This document shows positions 1 through 3,745 of a stretch of DNA of 7,264 nucleotides, piece after piece (the first letter of the stretch is position 1; every line of letters starts with the position of its first letter). The translations under genes were made by a program, and so were the position numbers. Source of the stretch: Parcubacteria group bacterium CG11_big_fil_rev_8_21_14_0_20_39_14 (GTDB lineage Bacteria > Patescibacteriota > Minisyncoccia > Minisyncoccales > GCA-002787255); NCBI GenBank assembly GCA_002787255.1, contig PCWD01000009.1, positions 1 to 7,264 on the forward strand. Reading direction: 5' to 3'. The notes below the pieces were generated by a model, which was not told where the DNA came from, searched no databases, and saw only the letters and a list, made by a program, of their open reading frames with translations.

Positions 1-1
1 G

Positions 2-145
2 GCTGCAAAACTTTATAGTAACAGGAAAGCTGACGAAGCCGCCTACGTAAAACCCACGCGAAAATTATTACGCACTATCTTCAATAAAATGATGTCCCAA
101 AAAGAGAAGGCGCAAAAGCCTGCCTTCTCTTTCCCCCTTAGCTGA
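2..145 (+). CDS. Possible C-terminal end of an unidentified protein (5'-partial)
   Basis: A plus-strand frame is open from the left edge to a TGA at 143-145, giving about 47 residues. It includes a basic stretch around YVKPTRKLLRTIFNK and ends in AFSFPLS. The other two plus frames stop at 16-18 and 48-50, and no minus frame is open throughout. I do not recognise the family. The last 15 or so codons run through a strong hairpin at 101-132, so the coding region may be real but short of a normal 3' end, or the open frame may be chance. The start and function are outside the window. Confidence 0.35.
   Translation, partial: AAKLYSNRKADEAAYVKPTRKLLRTIFNKMMSQKEKAQKPAFSFPLS
101..132. terminator. Hairpin, probable rho-independent terminator
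   Basis: A perfect 11-bp inverted repeat, AAAGAGAAGGC (101-111) and GCCTTCTCTTT (122-132), encloses a 10-nt loop. Read leftwards, the stem is followed by CTCTTTTTGGG, a good U-tract. Read rightwards, the U-tract is only TTT before a C-run. It can therefore act in either direction and is somewhat better leftwards. It lies inside the possible reading frame at 2-145. Confidence 0.6.
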
Positions 146-173
146 TTAAAAGATTAGTCGGCTAAAGGGGAAA
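130..173. repeat. Long imperfect hairpin next to the terminator
   Basis: Two 20-nt arms (130-149 and 154-173) face each other across an AAGA loop. Seventeen pairs are Watson-Crick, two are G.U in the plus-strand RNA and one is a C/A mismatch. The left arm shares its first 3 nt with the right arm of the preceding hairpin, so the two form a tandem or partly competing pair. There is a C-run on one side and a G-run on the other, but no U-tract after it on the plus strand. It could be a second terminator, an RNA-stabilising 3' end or a repeat element. Confidence 0.5.
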
Positions 174-180
174 ATACTCT

Positions 181-297
181 GGGCGATTTTTAACGCTTTG
201 TTCACTAAGAATTTCTTAATGCTCGCTAAAGCTCGCTAAAATTCTCGCCAAAGACAAAAAATTGTCTTTAGCCTCAGGATGCTCGCCTAAATCGCCC
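181..297. repeat. Structured intergenic module A (closing helix plus internal hairpins)
   Basis: The ends pair perfectly over 9 bp: GGGCGATTT at 181-189 with AAATCGCCC at 289-297. Inside are a small hairpin TAAGA/TCTTA (206-218), two tandem GCTCGCTAAA units (221-240), a perfect hairpin AAAGACAA-aaaa-TTGTCTTT (250-269) and a further GCTCGCCTAA (281-290). The 19-nt block GCTCGCTAAAGCTCGCTAA (221-239) recurs exactly in module B. No credible reading frame or start with a ribosome-binding site was found here. The function is unknown; it could be a structured RNA or a diverged repeat element. Confidence 0.5.
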
Positions 298-320
298 GCC
301 AAAAGCAAGTAGATTGCTCC

Positions 321-389
321 CCCGGGCAAATTTTAACGCTCGCTAAAGCTCGCTAATTTGTCCATTAAAGACAATACCTTGTCTTTAAT
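321..389. repeat. Structured intergenic module B, related to module A
   Basis: It begins with the palindrome CCCGGG (321-326). GGGCAAATT (324-332) pairs with AATTTGTCC (355-363) with one G.U. Within that loop lies TTTTAACGC followed by the 19-nt block GCTCGCTAAAGCTCGCTAA (338-356), identical to 221-239. Next is a perfect 11-bp hairpin ATTAAAGACAA-tacc-TTGTCTTTAAT (364-389) whose AAAGACAA/TTGTCTTT core equals that of module A. The order of elements matches module A, which suggests duplication. Between the modules there is only a 5-bp hairpin, AGCAA/TTGCT (304-318). Confidence 0.5.
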
Positions 390-528
390 CCCCAGAAAGT
401 TGCGAGGGAAAAATCTCTGTTAGATTGGGATGAAATGTTCGTAGATTAGAATTTTCTAATTGAGGAACAAAAATCTCTCTCCTTTCCCAATCTGATTTTT
501 CACTATTTTCTCTCGCAACTTTCTGAGG
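390..528. other. Long rod-like inverted repeat, candidate structured RNA
   Basis: Nested complementary segments build one 139-nt rod. The outer helix is CAGAAAGTTGCGAG (393-406) with CTCGCAACTTTCTG (512-525), extended by CC (390-391) with GG (527-528). Next is GAAAAATC (408-415) with GATTTTTC (494-501), then AGATTGGGA (422-430) with TCCCAATCT (485-493). The tip has GTTC (437-440) with GAAC (465-468) and ATTAGA (445-450) with TCTAAT (455-460). Bulges are unequal, with 6 nt on the left at 416-421 and 10 nt on the right at 502-511. The shape recalls regulatory rod RNAs such as 6S, but no conserved primary sequence supports that. It could also be a palindromic mobile-element remnant or the 5' leader of the gene at 583. 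Strand is undetermined. Confidence 0.5.
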
Positions 529-570
529 CTGTTCTTTAAAATTCGTGTCTTTGTCCGACCCGGTTGCTGG

Positions 571-577
571 AAAGGAG
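571..577 (+). promoter_or_regulatory. Shine-Dalgarno site for the HEFLH membrane protein
   Basis: AAAGGAG lies 5 nt before the ATG at 583. A nearer ATG at 578 is in another frame and stops after four more codons, so this site fixes the start at 583. It is the strongest ribosome-binding site in the window; the minus-strand genes have none. Confidence 0.8.
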
Positions 578-582
578 ATGAA

Positions 583-948
583 ATGGCGGGATTAGCGTTA
601 TTTGCTTTTAAGGTTTTAATAACCGGCTTTCTTTTATATTGGATTTCTGTTTTTATTCATGAATTTCTGCATTTACTGTATCTTAAATTAAGAAAAATAG
701 AAGTAGAAAGAATATATTTTGAAAAATGGGGAATTGCGGGAGGAGGAATAGATTTCAATTCGTTACATCCTTCTTCCCGAGATTTTCTTTTTGTTTCTAT
801 TATAGGCGGAATTGGTTCGGCAATGTTTTTCCTTCTGCCAATTTTGGTTTTTTCAATTTTTCTGAACTGGAAAACAATTATTGTTTCAAGCGGGATAATC
901 TTTTTGCTCCAACTATTCTACGGTTTACTTGAACCAGCCCAAAATTAA
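583..948 (+). CDS. Small integral membrane protein with HExxH motif (putative metallopeptidase-like)
   Basis: This 121-residue protein is strongly hydrophobic. A first membrane segment (about residues 5-25) runs directly into HEFLH at residues 26-30, so the putative zinc-binding motif sits at the membrane, as in site-2-protease (M50) type enzymes. A polar stretch with a Gly-rich patch (53-55) follows, then two more hydrophobic segments (about 68-93 and 97-114). It ends at GLLEPAQN. M50 enzymes normally carry a third metal ligand in a later Asp-Gly motif and are about 200 residues or more; neither is seen here. The protein is therefore either a minimal variant, a related non-peptidase HExxH membrane family, or a shortened copy. 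The start is set by AAAGGAG 5 nt upstream. A small membrane-protein gene follows 34 nt later on the same strand and may be cotranscribed. Catalytic activity is an inference from the motif alone. Confidence 0.75.
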   Translation: MAGLALFAFKVLITGFLLYWISVFIHEFLHLLYLKLRKIEVERIYFEKWGIAGGGIDFNSLHPSSRDFLFVSIIGGIGSAMFFLLPILVFSIFLNWKTIIVSSGIIFLLQLFYGLLEPAQN

Positions 949-982
949 ATAAACCCTATCCTTTCAAGTTTTTGGGGAGATT

Positions 983-1201
983 TTGACGCTAAATGGTAAG
1001 CAGATAATTTTGGAAGCCCGGCTCTTCATCTCTGCTCTCAAGGCTGACTCTTTGGTCTTTGGTTTAATAGCTGCGGCAATTATCCTTTCTGGTTTTATTG
1101 AATTTAGGGAAGGAATAAGTGAGCGCTTGAGGAAAAAATTATTGAAAGCAATAATAAGAAAGTTTAATGAGAGCAAGAAAGATGGCGTTAAAACCAGTTA
1201 G
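983..1201 (+). CDS. Small single-span basic membrane protein, unknown function
   Basis: This 72-residue protein starts at TTG, preceded by GGGGAG (974-979) 3 nt upstream. The only nearby ATG, at 993, is in a frame that stops almost at once. It has a short N-terminal part, one likely membrane span (residues 24-40, rich in Ala, Ile and Leu), and a Lys/Arg-rich C-terminal half (residues 42-72) that would form a cytoplasmic amphipathic helix by the positive-inside rule. I do not recognise a family. It follows the HEFLH gene by 34 nt on the same strand, so the two are probably cotranscribed. The frame is open further upstream to 953, so a slightly longer start or a lost fusion to the preceding gene cannot be excluded. 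Confidence 0.5.
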   Translation: MTLNGKQIILEARLFISALKADSLVFGLIAAAIILSGFIEFREGISERLRKKLLKAIIRKFNESKKDGVKTS

Positions 1202-1218
1202 AAATCCTAAACGGATTT
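1202..1218. terminator. Short hairpin between convergent genes
   Basis: AAATCC (1202-1207) and GGATTT (1213-1218) form a 6-bp perfect stem with a 5-nt loop in the 26-nt gap between the convergent 72-aa gene and miaA. It is symmetric, so it could act in both directions, but it is short and lacks a long U-tract. It is plausible by position only. Confidence 0.3.
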
Positions 1219-1227
1219 ACCTCTTAC

Positions 1228-2229
1228 CTAAAAGGAAAAGAATTTTTTAATTAGTTTCTCCGTTTCTTTATAATTTCTTATCCAATGAATTTTTTGATTT
1301 TTTTCCATTTTTTTAAACCAGGTCATTTGTCTTTTGGCAAAATGCTCAATGTCTTTTTGCAATTTTTCTACCATTTTGGGGTAATTTATTTTGCCCTGAA
1401 GATATTTAGCTATCCAGCGATATTCCAGGCCAAACTCTTCCAATTTTTTCCAGGAAATTCCCGATTTATGAAGCTTTTTAACCTCTTTGACCATTCCCTG
1501 CTTGAATCTTTTTTTAAGGCGCCGAGCAATAAGTTTTTTTAATTCTTCCGATGATTTTTTAATGCCTATCGTCAAGACATTAAATCGTGGCTGTAATTTT
1601 AAAGCCGGTATCGGCTTTTTTGTTTTTTTGACAATTTCGATTGCCCGAATTAGTCTTCGGGGATTATACTCATCAATATTTTTGGCTCGTTTGAAATCAA
1701 GTTTTCTCAATAATTTAAAAAGCTCTTTGGTGGATTTTTTTTCTAATTTTTTGCGGAGTTTCCAGTCAGGTTTAACTTCAGGGAGAACGATTCCATCAAC
1801 TACGGCTTGAATATAAAAGCCGGTTCCGCCGCAAATAATCGGGAGCTTTCCTTTTTGCTGGATTTTTTTGATGGCGCGGAACGCCGATTTCTGATACCTT
1901 ACAACCGAGAATCTTTTTTTGGGCGAAGCGACATCTAAAAGGTAATGGCGAATACCGCGGTGAAAATATTCGCTCAAATTTCCAACGAATAATAACGAAT
2001 TTTTAACGAATATTCGTTTTTTATTTGATTTAATTTGTTTATTATTTGGGCGATCTCGCGGCACTTTCCCCGCGCCAATATCCATCTCTTTATAGACCTG
2101 TCTTGAATCGGCTGAGACAATTTCGCCTCCGAATTTTCGCGCAAGCTTTACCGCCAGTTCGCTTTTTCCGGAAGCTGTCGGTCCTAAAATAACTATTAAT
2201 TTAGGCTTTGGTAATTTCGCGCTTTTCAT
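1228..2229 (-). CDS. miaA: tRNA dimethylallyltransferase (tRNA A37 prenyltransferase)
   Basis: MiaA transfers a dimethylallyl group from DMAPP to N6 of A37 in tRNAs reading UNN codons, producing i6A in the cytoplasm. The 333-residue protein shows the P-loop GPTASGKS (16-23), the SADSRQVY block (39-46), HYLLDVASP (95-103), GGTGFYIQA (134-142), RRLIRAIEI (191-199) and the C-terminal AKRQMTWFKK signature (298-307). Family proteins usually have about 300-310 residues. The excess lies mainly between GAGK (52-55) and GIRHYLLDV, where a Lys/Asn-rich insertion of about 30 residues coincides with an AACGAAT repeat in the DNA. The ATG at 2229 lies 14 nt after the miaB stop without a visible Shine-Dalgarno sequence, suggesting translation coupled to miaB. 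The product is the substrate for MiaB, so the operon encodes consecutive steps. Confidence 0.95.
   Translation of the reverse strand: MKSAKLPKPKLIVILGPTASGKSELAVKLARKFGGEIVSADSRQVYKEMDIGAGKVPRDRPNNKQIKSNKKRIFVKNSLLFVGNLSEYFHRGIRHYLLDVASPKKRFSVVRYQKSAFRAIKKIQQKGKLPIICGGTGFYIQAVVDGIVLPEVKPDWKLRKKLEKKSTKELFKLLRKLDFKRAKNIDEYNPRRLIRAIEIVKKTKKPIPALKLQPRFNVLTIGIKKSSEELKKLIARRLKKRFKQGMVKEVKKLHKSGISWKKLEEFGLEYRWIAKYLQGKINYPKMVEKLQKDIEHFAKRQMTWFKKMEKNQKIHWIRNYKETEKLIKKFFSF
1984..2018. repeat. AACGAAT repeat and palindrome inside miaA
   Basis: Three AACGAAT units occur at 1984-1990, 1994-2000 and 2005-2011. The last forms a perfect 14-bp palindrome, AACGAATATTCGTT (2005-2018). The element lies in the coding region of the MiaA insertion (around residues 71-82), outside the conserved motifs, and keeps the reading frame. 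It looks like a small repeat tolerated in a surface loop. Confidence 0.6.
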
Positions 2230-2243
2230 TTTGAATTTTTGAT

Positions 2244-3674
2244 TTAGGCCAATTCACCACCCAGACCCCAAGATAGGGCTTTTATAACCCTTACTTTTAT
2301 AAATTTCCCGATTAGTTTTGGATTTTGGATTTTGGCATTTATTTGGTATTTGGATTTTGTCATTTGGATTTTTATTGTCTTGTATGTTTTTGTTTTTCCA
2401 ACTAACCATTCTCCTTTTTTGTATTCTGGTAGAACATCCACTATCTTATTGATGTATTTCTTATTGTTTTTCAGGGCAGTTTCTTTTAAAATTTCTGTCA
2501 AAACTTTATATCTTCTTTCTTTTTCCTGTTTGGAAACACTGTCTTTTAATTTTGCGGCAGCCGTTCCCGGCCTCGGAGAGTATTTTGCAATATAAGCCAT
2601 ATCAAATTTAATTTCTTTAAATAATTTGAGGGTCGCTTCAAACTGTTTTTTTGTCTCGCCGGGAAAGCCCACAATGACATCGGTTGAAATGCTGATAGGC
2701 GGGAACTTGCCACGGATTTTCGCGAATGTTTTGCGGATTTTTTTGACTAAATTTTTATACTCACCAGCAGTATAGTCGCGGTTCATCTTTCGCAAAATTT
2801 TATTATCGCCTGATTGAACAGGTAAATTTAGATAAGGCGTAATTTTCCGGCATCCTGCCATTGTTTCCATCAGTTCATCTGAAAAGTCCTTGGGATGGGG
2901 AGAGGTAAATCTGAGCCAAAAATCTCCCGGAACATCGTTTGCCATTTTTAACAATTTTGGAAAGTTCACCTCGCGAATTTGTGCTAATTTTGGTGCGAAT
3001 TTCCACGAATATTTGCGCAGATTAGTACCCGCATTCGCACATATTAGCGAGTTATAAGAGTTGACATTTTGTCCCAGAAGCCAGATTTCCCTTGCCCCGT
3101 TAGAAATCATATTTCTAATGGGGTTTACCTCCCTTTTAACCAAATTTTTTATTTCCTCTATGATTTCTTTGGCTGGTCGGCAAACCAAACGTCCCCGAAC
3201 ATAAGGAACAACGCAATAAGAACAAAAATTATCGCATCCATTGGAAATGGGAATGAGAGTTGAAAATCTACTTTGATATTTGGGCCGAAGTTGTAAATAA
3301 TTGTTATATTGTTGTAATGTTGTAATGTTGTAATGTTTTTTTGATAGAATTGGCGGCCATTGCGGCAAATCTTTAATATCTAAAATTAAATCAAACTTGT
3401 CTCTAAACTTTTTTCTATCCTCTTTTAAAAGACAACCAGTTAAAATTGTTTTTAGTTTGGGGTTTAAGGTTTGAAGCTTGACGAGTTTTTGGCATTTGCC
3501 AAAAACTCTGTCCACTGCTGATTGTCTGACCGAGCACATATTAACCACAATTAAGTTGGCTTCATTGATTTTGGAAGCGGGTTTATATCCGATATTTTCT
3601 AAAACTGCAGCAATCCGCTCCGAATCTGACTTATTCATCTGACAGCCAAAAGTGATGAGATGATACTTTGACAT
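2244..3674 (-). CDS. miaB: tRNA-2-methylthio-N6-dimethylallyladenosine synthase
   Basis: MiaB is a radical-SAM enzyme that adds a methylthio group at C2 of i6A37, the product of MiaA, giving ms2i6A. The chosen 476-residue protein has the N-terminal UPF0004 domain with cluster cysteines C11, C47 and C81. The radical-SAM motif CDNFCSYC follows (C147, C151, C154), then LLGQNVNSY (199-207), RFTSPHPKDF (255-264), LPVQSGD (284-290) and DVIVGFPGE (332-340). A TRAM-like C-terminal domain runs from about 405. The ATG at 3674 is preferred over the in-frame ATG at 3710, because the extra 12 codons run through a terminator hairpin and family proteins begin just before the TFGCQMN motif. No Shine-Dalgarno is seen, and a promoter places transcription start at or next to the ATG. 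Variable regions carry repeat-derived insertions (about residues 112-131, 184-193, 209-235 and 434-453). miaA follows after 14 nt. Confidence 0.95.
   Translation of the reverse strand: MSKYHLITFGCQMNKSDSERIAAVLENIGYKPASKINEANLIVVNMCSVRQSAVDRVFGKCQKLVKLQTLNPKLKTILTGCLLKEDRKKFRDKFDLILDIKDLPQWPPILSKKHYNITTLQQYNNYLQLRPKYQSRFSTLIPISNGCDNFCSYCVVPYVRGRLVCRPAKEIIEEIKNLVKREVNPIRNMISNGAREIWLLGQNVNSYNSLICANAGTNLRKYSWKFAPKLAQIREVNFPKLLKMANDVPGDFWLRFTSPHPKDFSDELMETMAGCRKITPYLNLPVQSGDNKILRKMNRDYTAGEYKNLVKKIRKTFAKIRGKFPPISISTDVIVGFPGETKKQFEATLKLFKEIKFDMAYIAKYSPRPGTAAAKLKDSVSKQEKERRYKVLTEILKETALKNNKKYINKIVDVLPEYKKGEWLVGKTKTYKTIKIQMTKSKYQINAKIQNPKLIGKFIKVRVIKALSWGLGGELA
2316..2373. repeat. Degenerate TTTTGGAT tandem repeat in the 3' part of miaB
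   Basis: Several imperfect copies of TTTTGGAT or ATTTGGAT follow each other. They encode the Lys/Gln/Asn-rich stretch at about residues 434-453 of MiaB, inside the C-terminal TRAM-like domain and before the closing IGKFIKVRVI strand. The stretch is low in complexity and looks like an insertion in a loop. Confidence 0.5.
2970..3051. repeat. 82-bp imperfect palindromic element inside miaB
   Basis: Nested arms face each other: CTCGC (2970-2974) with GCGAG (3047-3051), GCTAAT (2983-2988) with ATTAGC (3043-3048), and GTGCGAAT (2993-3000) with ATTCGCAC (3033-3040). GCGAATTT is also directly repeated (2973-2980 and 2995-3002). The element encodes about residues 209-235 of MiaB, a variable loop between GQNVNSY and the conserved LLKMANDVPGDFW stretch. 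It behaves like an in-frame inserted repeat. Confidence 0.6.
3095..3123. repeat. Short palindromic element inside miaB (encodes NPIRNMISNG)
   Basis: CCCCGTTAGAAAT (3095-3107) and ATTTCTAATGGGG (3111-3123) form 13-nt arms with one mismatch around a 3-nt centre. The element encodes residues 184-193 of MiaB, just before AREIWLLGQNVNSY, where the family normally has only a Gly or a short turn. The first 10 nt of the arm recur exactly at 7255-7264. Confidence 0.75.
3303..3334. repeat. GTTGTAAT octamer tandem repeat inside miaB
   Basis: Three perfect GTTGTAAT units (3311-3318, 3319-3326, 3327-3334) follow a degenerate one (3303-3310). They encode a Tyr/Asn/Thr/Gln-rich linker, about residues 114-124, between the UPF0004 and radical-SAM domains. 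Because the period is 8 nt, gaining or losing one unit would shift the frame. Confidence 0.7.
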
Positions 3675-3681
3675 ACTCAAT

Positions 3682-3710
3682 ATTTTACAACAGAAAAACG
3701 GCCATTTCAA
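3682..3710 (-). promoter_or_regulatory. Sigma70-type promoter for miaB-miaA
   Basis: On the minus strand, TTGAAA (3710-3705, 5 of 6 to TTGACA) and TAAAAT (3687-3682, 5 of 6 to TATAAT) are separated by exactly 17 nt. Only 7 nt lie between the -10 box and the miaB ATG at 3674, so the expected transcription start falls on or within a base of the A of the ATG. The -35 box sits in the loop of the terminator of the preceding gene, and the spacer contains one of its arms. Confidence 0.65.
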
Positions 3711-3723
3711 GGACCGTTTTTCT
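3692..3723 (-). terminator. Rho-independent terminator of the large exported-protein gene
   Basis: AGAAAAACGG (minus strand 3723-3714) and CCGTTTTTCT (3701-3692) form a perfect 10-bp stem, extendable by CC/GG with a one-base bulge. The U-tract lies in the 3' arm. It starts 22 nt after the TAA of the large gene. Because the stem carries both an A-tract and a T-tract it is symmetric and could also stop plus-strand transcripts. Confidence 0.8.
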
Positions 3724-3745
3724 AAAGGGATTATAGAAAATTTAA

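Noticed and set aside
181..389. CRISPR array
   Set aside because: Repeats are 8-19 nt, irregularly spaced and partly back to back, with no constant-length spacers or cas genes.
390..528. 6S RNA
   Set aside because: Only the rod shape is similar; there is no conserved sequence, and the internal loop can largely pair, unlike the open bubble of 6S RNA.
964..1176. 70-codon minus-strand frame opposite the small membrane protein
   Set aside because: It lies opposite a frame with a ribosome-binding site, a clear membrane span and a basic tail; the antisense product has no recognisable feature and would crowd the plus-strand gene.
583..1201. One pseudogene broken by frameshifts
   Set aside because: Joining the two frames would need two shifts in about 35 bp because of stops at 946 and 950. 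The second frame has its own start and ribosome-binding site, so two genes are simpler, though not proven.
3675..3710. Longer miaB start at 3710
   Set aside because: The extra 12 codons consist of terminator and promoter sequence, and MiaB proteins begin shortly before TFGCQMN.
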